58,093 nucleotides of DNA from contig LNFB01000264.1 of NCBI GenBank assembly GCA_001464385.1, forward strand, positions 1-58,093, given 5' to 3'. The DNA is from Deltaproteobacteria bacterium Ga0077550 (GTDB taxonomy: Bacteria > Myxococcota_A > Polyangia > Nannocystales > Nannocystaceae). Positions 33,857 through 42,860 of this stretch are shown here, one piece after another; position 1 is the first letter of the stretch; each line of letters begins with the position of its first letter. The notes under the pieces were generated by a model. It was not told the DNA's origin and ran no database searches. It worked only from the letters and a program-made list of their open reading frames with translations. The translations under genes and the position numbers were made by a program.

Positions 33857-35173
33857 GTGAGCGGAGCCGACGAACACGACGAACCGAGCGCCCCGGCCCC
33901 TGGGCGCCCGCCCGCCGCGGGCAAGCCCCCCGTCGACGAAGACGCCATGGACCTCGGCGATCTCGACGCCCTCGGCGTCGACGGCATGGTCGCCGAGCTG
34001 CGCAAGGGGGACGACGCGCCCGTCGATGCGCCGGCCCGCCGCGTGCGCAAGGGCCGGACGCCGTTCCTCTCGGTGCTCGTCGCCGGCGCCGGGATCTACC
34101 TGCTCACCACGATGTTCAGCGACTTCCGTTACTGGCTGCGCAGCCGCGAGCCCGAGGAGCTCGGGCAGGCCGCGGACATCGCCGTCGCGGGGCGCATGCC
34201 GCCGGGGCTGCACGATCACTACGTGCGGATCTCGGGCACTCCGGACGTCCGTCACGCCGCCCGCATGACGACGCGCGCCGGGTACGTGGGCTACCTGCGG
34301 ATCACCGAGGGCGGAGGCAGCCTCTTCGCCGCGATCCCCCGCGGCAAGGACGAGCCGGTGCGCGACGAGTTCGAGGGCACGTTCGAGGGCCGCATGCTGC
34401 GGCTCGATCGCGACGCGGGGGCCGACTGGATCGAGCAGTACCTCCGCGACGAGAACATCGTGCGCACGGTGGACGCCGACGTCGCCGCGCTCGTCGCCGC
34501 GATCGGTGGTCGCGGCGATCGCCGCCCCTTCGCGTCCGCCGAGGGCAAGGTCGAGGTCGGTGTCGGCGAGCGCGTGCGCGTGGTCGTGCATCCGCCCGAC
34601 GCCCGCGTGCAGCTCGGCCTGAGCTCGTTCCCCAAGGCCGAGGACGCCGAGCGCAGGGTCGCGGCGCTCGGCTACCCGTGGGTCTCCGCGGGCAAGGGCA
34701 AGGCGTTCCACTCGTTCGTCGTGCGCATCCCCGAGGCCGAGCGCGACGCCGCCCTCGCGCGGCTGCTCGAGGGGATCGAGGTGCCCGCGGCCAACACGGA
34801 TCCCAAGCGCGGCGCGGTGGTCCTGCCCGGGACCGTGGCCTTCTCTGCGGCGCTCGGCGACTACGCGGTCGAGGGCGACGCGCTCTCGCTGCCGCGGACC
34901 GGCGAGAGTGGACCCGCGCTGTACGACGTCGTCGGAACGTCGCTGCAGGCGCGTCCCGACGTCGAGGGGCGCATCGTGGTTCCCCGCGACTGGATCTCGG
35001 TCGTGCGGATCGAGCAGCCGATCGCCCTCGATCGCGAGGGCTACCTCGTCGTCGTGGGTGACACGCCGGACAAGCACTGGATGGCGGGCGCTGCGTGGCT
35101 GGTGCTCGCGGCCCTGGTCGGGCTCAACCTGGTGAGCCTGGGCGCGTACCTCCGCGGTCGACTCGCGCGCTAG
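33857..35173 (+). CDS. Unknown bitopic membrane protein with large periplasmic domain
   Basis: 438 aa, family not recognised. A 70-residue acidic, Pro-rich cytoplasmic N-terminus precedes a membrane span (about 73-90, LSVLVAGAGIYLLTTMF); a second span is near the C-terminus (about 410-432). Between them lies a mixed domain of over 300 residues containing RVRVVVHPPDARVQLGLSSF and FHSFVVRIPEAERDAAL. No Cys pattern or catalytic motif stands out. Start GTG 33857; a TATAGC hexamer ends 8 nt before it. Divergent from the OmpA-like gene. Confidence 0.68.
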   Translation: MSGADEHDEPSAPAPGRPPAAGKPPVDEDAMDLGDLDALGVDGMVAELRKGDDAPVDAPARRVRKGRTPFLSVLVAGAGIYLLTTMFSDFRYWLRSREPEELGQAADIAVAGRMPPGLHDHYVRISGTPDVRHAARMTTRAGYVGYLRITEGGGSLFAAIPRGKDEPVRDEFEGTFEGRMLRLDRDAGADWIEQYLRDENIVRTVDADVAALVAAIGGRGDRRPFASAEGKVEVGVGERVRVVVHPPDARVQLGLSSFPKAEDAERRVAALGYPWVSAGKGKAFHSFVVRIPEAERDAALARLLEGIEVPAANTDPKRGAVVLPGTVAFSAALGDYAVEGDALSLPRTGESGPALYDVVGTSLQARPDVEGRIVVPRDWISVVRIEQPIALDREGYLVVVGDTPDKHWMAGAAWLVLAALVGLNLVSLGAYLRGRLAR

Positions 35174-35337
35174 CAGGTGGTGCGGGACCGGCCAGCCCCC
35201 GGCCGCGCCAGCGCAGGCCGTTCGGCGGCGCGCCCCCTTGGGCCTCCCCCGCGAAAAACCGCCGGAACGTGCCGAATCGGCCGCGGATGCGCTAGGGTTT
35301 TCCGGCATCGCGCCGTGCAAGGGCGCGCCGCCGCAGC

Positions 35338-36207
35338 TTGAACTCCGCGCCCGAACCCGCCTTCACGTTGCGCCTGCACGGTGCCGGTGGTGCGTTCTCG
35401 CGCCGCTACGGCACGACGTGCGCGGAGCTGCGGCTGCCCGACGGCGCGCGCTGGCTGATCGACTGCGGTCGGCAGGCGCCCGAGCAACTGCACGCCGCGG
35501 GAGTGCGGTGGCACGACATCCACGGCCAGATCGTCACGCACGTCCACGGCGATCACATCTACGGCCTCGAGGAGTTCGCGTTCTCCCGCTACTTCTACGA
35601 CCTCGACGCGGTCGGCTCGATCCGCAGCGGCGGCCCGCGGATCTTGCTGGTGGCGCACGACGCCGTGCGCCGCGAGGTGTGGGAGTCGCTCGCGTCGAGC
35701 CTGCGCTACGTGCCCGACCTGCCGGAGACCGGCATGGGCACGCTCGAGAGCTACTTCGAGCCGGTGCCGATCGTCGCCCGCGAGGCGCCGCAGGGCAACC
35801 CATGGGACCACGCGCAGACGTGCGTCAGCGGCCAGCTGCGCGTCGTGCTGCGCGAGACGGTGCACGTGCCCGGCAAGCCCTCGACCTCCGTCGAGATCGC
35901 CCTCGACCGCGCCGGCGACCGCGTCGCGTGGTGGAGCGGCGACAGCACGGTCGACGCGGCGTTCCTCACCGCCCTCGAACCACGCACGTCGGTGTTCTTC
36001 CACGACTGCACGTTCGTCGACTACCCGGGGCAGGTCCACGGGGCCTTCGCGCAGCTCGAGCGGCTGCCCGAGGCGGTGCGCCGCAAGATGGTGCTCATGC
36101 ACCACGAGGACGACCTCGAGCTGCACCGCGAGCGCGCCGAGGCCCTGGGCTTCCGCGTCGCGCTGCCGGGCGACGCGTTCGATCTGGTCCGCGGCGTCCG
36201 CCTGTAG
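35338..36207 (+). CDS. Metallo-beta-lactamase-fold hydrolase
   Basis: 289 aa, cytoplasmic. The signature HVHGDHIYG supplies metal ligands His68, His70, Asp72 and His73; later ligands are plausible in VHVPGKPS, WWSGDST (Asp) and LMHHEDD. The opening RLHGAGGAFSRRYGTTCAEL and its size resemble tRNase Z/RNase Z-like and other MBL phosphodiesterases, but the substrate is not clear. Start is the TTG at 35338; -10 TAGGGT lies at 35293-35298. It converges with moaB. Confidence 0.85.
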   Translation: MNSAPEPAFTLRLHGAGGAFSRRYGTTCAELRLPDGARWLIDCGRQAPEQLHAAGVRWHDIHGQIVTHVHGDHIYGLEEFAFSRYFYDLDAVGSIRSGGPRILLVAHDAVRREVWESLASSLRYVPDLPETGMGTLESYFEPVPIVAREAPQGNPWDHAQTCVSGQLRVVLRETVHVPGKPSTSVEIALDRAGDRVAWWSGDSTVDAAFLTALEPRTSVFFHDCTFVDYPGQVHGAFAQLERLPEAVRRKMVLMHHEDDLELHRERAEALGFRVALPGDAFDLVRGVRL

Positions 36208-36243
36208 CGTCGCCCCGCCGACGCGCGGCTCAGCGAGTGCCGC

Positions 36244-36765
36244 TCACTGACCGCGGATGCGCGGCAGCAGCTCGACGAAGTTGCAGGGGCGATGGCGGAT
36301 GTCGAGCTGCGCGAGCAGGATCCGATCCATCGCCAGCTCGACCGCGCGCGGCGAGCCGGGCAGGAGGAACACGTACGTGCCGCCGCACAGCGCGGCCTCG
36401 GCTCGGCTCTGGATCGTCGAGGTCCCGATCTGCTCGAAGCTCAGCATGCGGAACAGCTCGCCGAACCCGGGGATGGGCTTGTCGACCAGGGGCGCGAGGG
36501 CCTCGGGCGTCACGTCCCGTGCGGTGACGCCCGTGCCCCCCGTGGCGATCACCACGTCGATCGCAGGGTCGTCCACGTGGGCGCGCAGCGCGGCGGTGAT
36601 GCGGTCGCGGTCGTCGGTCACGATCGCGCGGGCGCCGATGCGATGCCCCGCGGCGCAGAGCCGCGACTCGATCGCGTCGCCCGAGCGGTCGTCCGCGGCG
36701 GTGCGGGTGTCGGACACGGTCAAGATCGCCACACTGACCGGTACGAAGGCGCGCTCGCTCGACAT
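36244..36765 (-). CDS. moaB: MoaB/MogA-family molybdopterin biosynthesis protein
   Basis: 173 aa. Adenylates molybdopterin (MPT-AMP) as a step before molybdenum insertion in Mo-cofactor synthesis. Visible: VAILTVSDTR at the start, ATGGTGVTARDVTPEAL (nucleotide-binding loop with the family's GGTG and T-x-x-D), FRMLSFEQIGTSTIQSRA and LPGSPRAVELAMD. Compact MoaB length. No other Mo-cofactor gene is near, so the rest of the pathway lies elsewhere. Confidence 0.93.
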   Translation of the reverse strand: MSSERAFVPVSVAILTVSDTRTAADDRSGDAIESRLCAAGHRIGARAIVTDDRDRITAALRAHVDDPAIDVVIATGGTGVTARDVTPEALAPLVDKPIPGFGELFRMLSFEQIGTSTIQSRAEAALCGGTYVFLLPGSPRAVELAMDRILLAQLDIRHRPCNFVELLPRIRGQ

Positions 36766-36771
36766 GGCCCG

Positions 36772-36777
36772 ACCTTA
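36772..36777 (-). promoter_or_regulatory. -10 element TAAGGT of moaB
   Basis: Six nucleotides before the ATG at 36765: leaderless spacing. Confidence 0.45.
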
Positions 36778-36865
36778 CCTCCCGGCCGGGCGGCCCGCAC
36801 CCGCCGGGATGCAGCGCACGAGACCACCGGAAAAACCCCAGGGCGGCCCGGGTTGGGCGCGTGGC

Positions 36866-36894
36866 TTTTCAATGGGGCATCGCCGTGCTATCAC
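36866..36894 (+). promoter_or_regulatory. Promoter of the DUF2330 gene (TTTTCA-N17-TATCAC) with ribosome site
   Basis: -35 TTTTCA, -10 TATCAC, spacing 17 bp; the predicted leader is about 25 nt and holds GGAG at 36916-36919, six bases before ATG 36926. A conventional leadered gene. Confidence 0.55.
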
Positions 36895-36925
36895 TGCCAC
36901 GTTGGTATCGCGTTTGGAGTTGCAC

Positions 36926-38731
36926 ATGATGATGAACAGCAAGCGTTCCCTCGCCCTGGGTTCCCTGGCCGTGCTCTCCATCGCGTCCGCGGTGGCGATG
37001 CACCCCCGCGATGCCGCCGCGTGCGGTGGCATGTTCTGCGACGGCGGCCCGCAGCCGATGCCCGTCGATCAGACCGGCGAGAACATCCTCTTCGTCTGGG
37101 AGGGCGACACGATCGAGGCCCACATCCAGATCCAGTACACGGGTGAGGCCGCGCAGTTCGGCTGGGTGATCCCCCTGCAGAGCGTGCCGGAATTCTCGGT
37201 CGGCTCCGAGCCGCTGTTCCAGGCGCTGCTCGCCGCGTCGGTGCCCACCTACGGCTTCACGCAGACGTTCGACGACTGCTCGCTCGGCGACGAGGGGGCC
37301 AACGGCGACGGGTTCGGTACGGGAGCCGGCGATGACGGCGGTTCCGCCAGCGCCACCGCCGGCGATCCGACCGACGGCGGCGGCGGGCCGCAGATCCTGC
37401 TCACCGAGACCGTCGGCGCGTTCGAGATCACCGTGTTGCAGGGCGGCAGCGGGCAGGAGGTCTTCGACTGGCTCGAACTCAACGGGTACCAGCAAGACGA
37501 GGAGGCCCTGCCGATCCTCGACGAGTACATCGCCGAGGGACACCTCTTCGGCGCCGTCAAGCTCACCGGTGGTGCGGACGTCGACGAGATCCACCCGATC
37601 GTCCTGCGCTTCCAGGGCAGCGAGCCCTGCGTGCCGCTGCGCCTCACGCGGATCGCCGCGGTCGAGGACATGGGCGTGCGGTCGTTCTTCCTCGGGGATG
37701 CGCGCATGGTCCCGAGCAACTACCGGCACGTGCTGGTCAACCCGCTCAAGATCGACTGGCGCGCCCCGACCAACTACGGCGAGGTGGTGACGCTCGCGGT
37801 GGACGAGGAGAACGCGGACGGCCGCGCCTTCGTCACCGAGTACGCGGGCCCGAGCGACGTCGTGCAGACGTTCGGCGTGTTCAGTCCGTCGTGGAACGCG
37901 GCGAACTTCGACGCGCTCGCGGCGACGGAGGTCGGCACCGAGCTGCAGAACCAGGGCCTCCTGTTCTGCGACTTCGACTTCGGCAACGGCTGCACGTTCA
38001 CCCACCCGCTGATGGAGGGCATCCTGGCCGAGTTCGTCACGCTGCCCGCCGACGTCCCCGCGGCCGACTACTGGGCGAACCAGACCAACTGGCCCGACGT
38101 CGATCTGTCGACCTGGGACGGGCCCGCCTTCGGGGTCGCGCTCACTGCCCGCGTCATCGAGCCGGGTCAGCATGCGGCGGACCTCGTCGCGGAGCACCCG
38201 TACCTCACGCGCATGTTCACGACGATCTCGCCGGCCGAGATGACCGAGGATCCGCAGTTCCAGGAGAACTCCTCGCTGCCCGAGGTGCCCAACCTCCTGA
38301 ACGGCGTGCTGCGGACGCTGTGCAACGGGGACCAGGTCTTCACGCTGCCCGACGGCCGCGAGATCTACCTGCCGGCCGGCGGTGCGTGGCCCGACTTCCC
38401 GGACGAGCCCGACGGCGTGCCCGGGGCGATGCCGTTCTCCCAGATCATCGAGGAGGTGCCGGCCAACGGTGCGCCCATGCGCCTCACCGACAACACCGAC
38501 CAGATCAACCTCGTGCTCGCGTCGTGGAACGAGGCGAACGGCTGGCCGGGGATCGGCTCCGGTGAGAGCGCCGGGGATGCGACCGAGGGCGACACCGACA
38601 GCGCCGGCCTCGACGGGGAGGACGGCGCGGGCTGTGGCTGCACGGCCGCGCCGCGCCGCGGTGGCCTCGCGTGGGCGGTCCTCGGGGTGTTCGGGCTCGC
38701 CGTGATGCGGCGTCGCTCGCAGCGCTCGTGA
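36926..38731 (+). CDS. DUF2330 surface protein with MYXO-CTERM sorting signal
   Basis: 601 aa. Sec signal peptide (ends near DAAACGG), then a DUF2330 domain starting CGGMFCDGGPQPMPVDQTGE and running to about residue 540 (LTRIAAVEDMGVRSFFLGD, KIDWRAPTNYGEVV). The C-terminus is a textbook MYXO-CTERM tail: acidic linker, GCGCTAAP, a hydrophobic stretch AWAVLGVFGLAVM and a basic end. Such proteins are processed by myxosortase at the Cys and kept on the cell surface. An Asp/Gly/Thr-rich insert lies near residues 120-150. ATG repeats at 36926, 36929 and 36932; the first fits the ribosome site best. Confidence 0.92.
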   Translation: MMMNSKRSLALGSLAVLSIASAVAMHPRDAAACGGMFCDGGPQPMPVDQTGENILFVWEGDTIEAHIQIQYTGEAAQFGWVIPLQSVPEFSVGSEPLFQALLAASVPTYGFTQTFDDCSLGDEGANGDGFGTGAGDDGGSASATAGDPTDGGGGPQILLTETVGAFEITVLQGGSGQEVFDWLELNGYQQDEEALPILDEYIAEGHLFGAVKLTGGADVDEIHPIVLRFQGSEPCVPLRLTRIAAVEDMGVRSFFLGDARMVPSNYRHVLVNPLKIDWRAPTNYGEVVTLAVDEENADGRAFVTEYAGPSDVVQTFGVFSPSWNAANFDALAATEVGTELQNQGLLFCDFDFGNGCTFTHPLMEGILAEFVTLPADVPAADYWANQTNWPDVDLSTWDGPAFGVALTARVIEPGQHAADLVAEHPYLTRMFTTISPAEMTEDPQFQENSSLPEVPNLLNGVLRTLCNGDQVFTLPDGREIYLPAGGAWPDFPDEPDGVPGAMPFSQIIEEVPANGAPMRLTDNTDQINLVLASWNEANGWPGIGSGESAGDATEGDTDSAGLDGEDGAGCGCTAAPRRGGLAWAVLGVFGLAVMRRRSQRS

Positions 38732-38744
38732 TCCGCGAACGGGT

Positions 38745-38765
38745 GGCGCGCCGCTCGGGCGCGCC
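38745..38765. terminator. Palindromic hairpin between convergent genes
   Basis: GGCGCGCC, loop GCTCG, then GGCGCGCC: a perfect 8-bp stem. A second, weaker stem GAGCGA/TCGCTC follows at 38777-38795. No gene lies in this 106-bp gap. Confidence 0.55.
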
Positions 38766-38837
38766 TGCCCGCGATCGAGCGATGGGGCTTCGCTCCTTGC
38801 CTTCGTCGCGGGTGAACGCTTCGCGTTGCTCCGCAGC

Positions 38838-40280
38838 TCAGTCGCGGAGGATCGTCAGCTCGACCCGGCGGTTGATGGCGCGGCCCTGTGCCGTCGCGTT
38901 CGTCGCGATCGGCTCGTCGCCGCCCGCCCCGCGCGCGACCAGGCGCTCGGCCGCGACGCCGCGTTCGACGAGGGCCCGCACCACGGCGTCGGCGCGACGG
39001 GCCGAGAGGCGGCGATTGGTGATCGCGTCGCCGCGATCGTCGGTGTGGCCGACGATCTCGACGCGCACCCCCGGGTTGGCCTGCAGCGCGTCCGCGACCC
39101 TCGAGAGCGTGGCGCGGGCGGGCACGGTGAGCTTGTCCTCGCCCGTGGCGAACGCCACGCCCACGAGCACGCCCTCGAGGTCGGCGAGCGCGGGTGAGAT
39201 CGCCTCGTGGACCCTGACCGGCGCCTCGATCGGGCACCCATCGGTCGGGCTGCCGCGGACGGCCGGGCACCGATCGTCGGGGACGACGAGCCCGTCGCCG
39301 TCGTCGTCGGTCGGCGTCGGGCAACCCGAGGGGGCCACGCCGGCCGTGTCGGCGCACGCGTCCACGTCGTCGACGACGCCGTCATCGTCGCGGTCGCTCT
39401 GCGGGCAACCGTGGGGTAGCGGACCGGGGTGGTTCGGACAGTGATCGTACGCGTCCGCGAGGCGATCGCCGTCGTGATCGGCCGGCACATCCGGCGGCGC
39501 CGCGCGGTCCCTCGTCGCCGCGCCGCCGAGTCGCAGCGTCACCGCGGCGAGCACCTCGGGTTGGTGGGTGGGACCACCGCCGACGTCGCGGCGATGCGAG
39601 ATGTGATCGCGGCCGTCGAGGCGGATCGCGAACCACCGATTGACGAAGAACTGCAGGCCGCCGCCGACGTGGAACGACTCGTCGAGATCGTCGCCGAGCG
39701 CGTCTGCGCCGGACGACACCGCGAGCGCACCGACGCCGCCGACGACGAATGGCGCGAGCCGCCAGGCCAGGCGCAGGACGAGGCCCCCGCGGAACCCCGC
39801 GAGCAGGGCCCGACCGCCACCGCGGATGCGCGTCGGCATCGCGGTGCCCTCGAGCTCGAAGCCGAACCACGGGAGCGCGAAGTAGTCGATGCGCGCGCCG
39901 ACGGACGGGGCCGCGCGCGCGAGCGGCCGAAAGCCGACCCGGCCGTCGTAGAGCTCGTGCGCGGCGGACGGCACGAACACACCGCCGACCAGCGACAGCT
40001 CGATCGCGTCCGGGCCCGGCGCATGTTGGCGCAGCCACGCCGGCAACGCGGCGCGCCGCCGGGCGGTCGCGTGGGTCGTGGCGTCCGGGGGCATCGCCGC
40101 CTCCGTGGGCGGCGGCGCGGAGCTCCGGTACACGGCCGACTCGTCCGGGGGCATCGCGGCGTCCGTGCTCGGGGCCGCGGCCACGCGAGCGGGCGCAGAC
40201 AGGATCGCTGCGGTGGACGCCGCCGCGATCCAGGTCGCGACGGTGCTGCTTCGCTCCGCGCGAGGGCGGTCGTCCGGCAC
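38838..40280 (-). CDS. OmpA-family outer-membrane protein with TSP3 calcium repeats
   Basis: 480 aa. Signal peptide (ends near RVAAAPS), a Pro/Ala linker, a beta-barrel of about 170 residues (ELSLVGGVFVPS and following strands), then type-3 thrombospondin repeats (DHDGDRLADAYDHCP, DRDDDGVVDDVDACAD, DDDGDGLVVPDDRCP), and an intact OmpA C-terminal domain: VGHTDDRGDAITNRRLSARRADAVV, with the Asp and Arg that bind peptidoglycan diaminopimelate. It thus links outer membrane and cell wall. It starts at GTG 40280, with a -10 inside the last codons of the lysyl-tRNA synthetase gene. Confidence 0.9.
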   Translation of the reverse strand: MPDDRPRAERSSTVATWIAAASTAAILSAPARVAAAPSTDAAMPPDESAVYRSSAPPPTEAAMPPDATTHATARRRAALPAWLRQHAPGPDAIELSLVGGVFVPSAAHELYDGRVGFRPLARAAPSVGARIDYFALPWFGFELEGTAMPTRIRGGGRALLAGFRGGLVLRLAWRLAPFVVGGVGALAVSSGADALGDDLDESFHVGGGLQFFVNRWFAIRLDGRDHISHRRDVGGGPTHQPEVLAAVTLRLGGAATRDRAAPPDVPADHDGDRLADAYDHCPNHPGPLPHGCPQSDRDDDGVVDDVDACADTAGVAPSGCPTPTDDDGDGLVVPDDRCPAVRGSPTDGCPIEAPVRVHEAISPALADLEGVLVGVAFATGEDKLTVPARATLSRVADALQANPGVRVEIVGHTDDRGDAITNRRLSARRADAVVRALVERGVAAERLVARGAGGDEPIATNATAQGRAINRRVELTILRD

Positions 40281-40287
40281 GGCCGCA

Positions 40288-40293
40288 ACTCTA
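40288..40293 (-). promoter_or_regulatory. -10 element TAGAGT for the OmpA gene, overlapping the lysS stop codon
   Basis: Ends 7 nt before GTG 40280 and includes the TAG stop of the upstream gene. Confidence 0.45.
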
Positions 40294-41928
40294 CCCGGGC
40301 AGCGATGCCGACAGCAACGGCAGCACCCGATCGCGACCCATCGTCGCCAACAACGAGGTCAGCTTCGGCCCGCGATCGCGGCCCAGCAGCAGGTCGTAGA
40401 CGATCGGGTAGAAGCGGCGCAGATCGACGCCCTCGGCCGCCCAGCGCTTGAATCGCTCGGTCAGCGCCGACTCGAGCCCCGCCGCATCGGTCTCGCCGAC
40501 GAGCGCCGCGATCTGGCCGAGGTAGGCGGTGTCGTCGGCGTCGAGCTCACGACGCACGGGCTCGGTGCGGATGCGGTAGCGGAAGTCGTCGGGCGCGAAG
40601 TCCCGCACCCAGTTCCACGCGCACTGCGTCCGCACCTTCGCGGTGGCCCGGGCGGCCTCTCCGACGATCTCGCCGGTGGCCACCAGGTGCGCGAGCGTCC
40701 GCTCGATGTCGCCGTCGAAGATCTGCAGCACGACGCCGAGGTGACGGAACGGGACCACCGCCGGCGGCTCGCTCCCCGCGACGATGGGCGTGTGGTCGAC
40801 GCTGGCGAGCTGCAGGGTGCGGCGGGCCGTCTGGCGCTTGCGGTCCTTGGCGCCGCCGTCGTCCGCCTCGTGGGCCTGGCGCACCGCGCGATCGAAGTCC
40901 TCGTAGATCTTGATCACGTCGACGTCGAACGAGATCTGGAACTCGGTGTTGGGCCGGTAGCCGGCGAACATCCACCGCAGGACTTGGGGCTCGTAGATCT
41001 CGAGGCAGTCGGCGACCGTGACCACGCCACCCTTGCTGCTCGAGATCTTGCCGCCCTCGCCCTTCAGCGACACGAAGTCGTAGCCGACGTACTGCGGGGC
41101 GACCCAGCCATAGACCTCACGCACGATGTCCTTCGCGGTGTCGTAGCTGCCGCCGGCCGAGCTGTGGTCCTTGCCGCCGGGCTCGAAGCACACCCGCTCG
41201 ACCGACCAGCGCATCGGCCAGTCGACGCGCCACGGCAGCTTGAGGCTGCCGCCCTTGCGCAGATCGACGTCGTCGACGTGCTGGCACCGGGCGCAGGTGA
41301 CGTTGACGGTCCAGTCACCGTCCCACGCGAACGCGAGGTCGTCGTAGCCGCAGACGGAGCAGAAGCCCGCGAGCGGGAGCCAGCTGTCGGGGAGGAGCGA
41401 GCGTGCGCCGTTGCGGGTGCGCGCGTCGTTGAGGATCTTGCGGATGACCGCGGCGCACTCGAGCGCGCGCCGCAGCCCCTCGGCGTAGCGGCCGGCGCGG
41501 TAGGCCCGGCTCTGGCGGATGAACTCGGGGCGGATCCCGAGCGGCGCGATGCTGGCCTCGAACGCCGCGATGTGGTGCGAGGCGTAGCAGTCGTGCTCGC
41601 CCCACGGATCGGGGACGTCCGCGATGCTGCGGCCGAGCTGCGGCTGCAGCAGCTCCTGCTGTGGCGCGTCCGCGGGGACCTTGCGGAACACGTCGAAGTC
41701 GTCCCACGAGTAGACGAAGCGGACGTCGAGGCCGCGATCCCGCAGCGCGCGGGCGACCAGATCGACCGTGATCACCTCGCGGAAGTTGCCGATGTGAACG
41801 ACGCCCGACGGCGTGATGCCGGCGGCGACCGTGATGCGATCGAGGCCGGGGTGCGCCTGCACCGTCTTGGCGGCGGCGACGTCGGCCCAGTGGAGATGGT
41901 CCTCGCGGTCGCGGTCGGGGGCGTTCAT
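40291..41928 (-). CDS. lysS: Lysine--tRNA ligase, class I (archaeal type)
   Basis: 545 aa. Class I lysyl-tRNA synthetase, unrelated to the class II enzyme of most bacteria. Rossmann core with the HIGH-like HIGN in ITPSGVVHIGNFREV, a zinc region with Cys pairs (CSVCGYDD and CARCQH), the KMSKS-like KISSSKG, and a helical anticodon-binding C-terminus. Charges lysine in the cytoplasm. Start 41928 is followed directly by family sequence (DHLHWADVAAAK); the frame extends upstream without similarity. Sixty-two bp separate it from the coupled cassette upstream. Confidence 0.95.
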   Translation of the reverse strand: MNAPDRDREDHLHWADVAAAKTVQAHPGLDRITVAAGITPSGVVHIGNFREVITVDLVARALRDRGLDVRFVYSWDDFDVFRKVPADAPQQELLQPQLGRSIADVPDPWGEHDCYASHHIAAFEASIAPLGIRPEFIRQSRAYRAGRYAEGLRRALECAAVIRKILNDARTRNGARSLLPDSWLPLAGFCSVCGYDDLAFAWDGDWTVNVTCARCQHVDDVDLRKGGSLKLPWRVDWPMRWSVERVCFEPGGKDHSSAGGSYDTAKDIVREVYGWVAPQYVGYDFVSLKGEGGKISSSKGGVVTVADCLEIYEPQVLRWMFAGYRPNTEFQISFDVDVIKIYEDFDRAVRQAHEADDGGAKDRKRQTARRTLQLASVDHTPIVAGSEPPAVVPFRHLGVVLQIFDGDIERTLAHLVATGEIVGEAARATAKVRTQCAWNWVRDFAPDDFRYRIRTEPVRRELDADDTAYLGQIAALVGETDAAGLESALTERFKRWAAEGVDLRRFYPIVYDLLLGRDRGPKLTSLLATMGRDRVLPLLSASLPG

Positions 41929-41990
41929 GGCCCCTGCGTTGTCGCCCACATCGCCGCCGCGCGGCAAGCCGTTCGGCGTGGCCGGGGGTC

Positions 41991-42860
41991 TCAGCCTTCT
42001 TCGGGCGCCGCCAGCTCGGCCGGGATCACGCACTTGTTGTCGCGCGCGAGCTCGGCCGGGCCCTCGAGCAGGCGCTTGGCGCCGCCGCGCGAGAAGGCCG
42101 AGAGGGCCGCGAGCGCGTGGGGGCACACGCCGGCCTTGTCCTTGCGGTAGTCGGCGAGCGCGGCGTAGCCCTCCTCGATGCGGCCCATCAGGAGGTCCTC
42201 GGCGGCGTGGCCCTTGGCGCTCGCCGCCGCGGCGTCGTACTCGGCCTTCGCCTCGTCGAACTTCTCGGGGTGCTGCACCGTCTCGCTCTCGCCGCCCCCG
42301 AATGCGGCGCCGATGAGGGCCTCGGCCTTGAGCACGTGGCCGAGCGCGGCCGTGCCGGCGTCCGGAGACGCGGCCGCACCGGCGAGGCTGGTGATGGCGT
42401 GGTCGAAATCCTCGTTGCCGATCTGGTAGGCGCCCATCGCCAGCGCGGCGGCGGCGGCGACCTCGGCGTCGGCGGTGCTGGCCGCCATCGACAGCGCCCA
42501 CTCGGCGGGCTCCTTGCTGTTCTCGAACACCGACTTGGCGTGGGCGAGGGCGAGCCAGGTGCCGGCCAGCGCGCTGGCGCGGTACTGCTTGCGCTCCTTG
42601 AGGTCGGCGTAGAGCGGCTGCAGCAGCGTGATGACGTCGGCGTACTCGCCGACGAGGTACTTCTGCTGGCCCTGGGCAATCTCGGCGGGATCGGGCTCCT
42701 GCGGCACGCTGTCGTCGAGCTTCACCGGCGGGGGCGCATCGGTGTCGCCGGTCGCGGCCCCGGGATCGACCGTCGGCTCGGGCTTCTTCTCGCACGACGC
42801 CAGCGCGAGCGCGACGAGCAGGAGGGCGGTGCGGCGGTGCGGTGCGGTGCGACGGTTCAT
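41991..42860 (-). CDS. TPR-like lipoprotein of the aspartic-protease cassette
   Basis: 289 aa. Clean lipoprotein signal with lipobox LASC (Cys23), an acidic Pro-rich tether (25-60) and a helical repeat region resembling TPR/Sel1-type solenoids (GQQKYLVGEYADVITLLQPL, LAMGAYQIGNEDFDHAIT). It may scaffold periplasmic partners. Its ATG overlaps the stop of the gene upstream (ATGA), so it is translationally coupled to it. Unknown function. Confidence 0.72.
   Translation of the reverse strand: MNRRTAPHRRTALLLVALALASCEKKPEPTVDPGAATGDTDAPPPVKLDDSVPQEPDPAEIAQGQQKYLVGEYADVITLLQPLYADLKERKQYRASALAGTWLALAHAKSVFENSKEPAEWALSMAASTADAEVAAAAALAMGAYQIGNEDFDHAITSLAGAAASPDAGTAALGHVLKAEALIGAAFGGGESETVQHPEKFDEAKAEYDAAAASAKGHAAEDLLMGRIEEGYAALADYRKDKAGVCPHALAALSAFSRGGAKRLLEGPAELARDNKCVIPAELAAPEEG

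Noticed and set aside
31997..35320. A very long minus-strand reading frame covering the degenerate OmpA gene and its upstream region
   Set aside because: Everything upstream of GTG 33679 is low-complexity Arg/Ala/Asp-type sequence antisense to the 33857 gene; the signal peptide starts at 33679.
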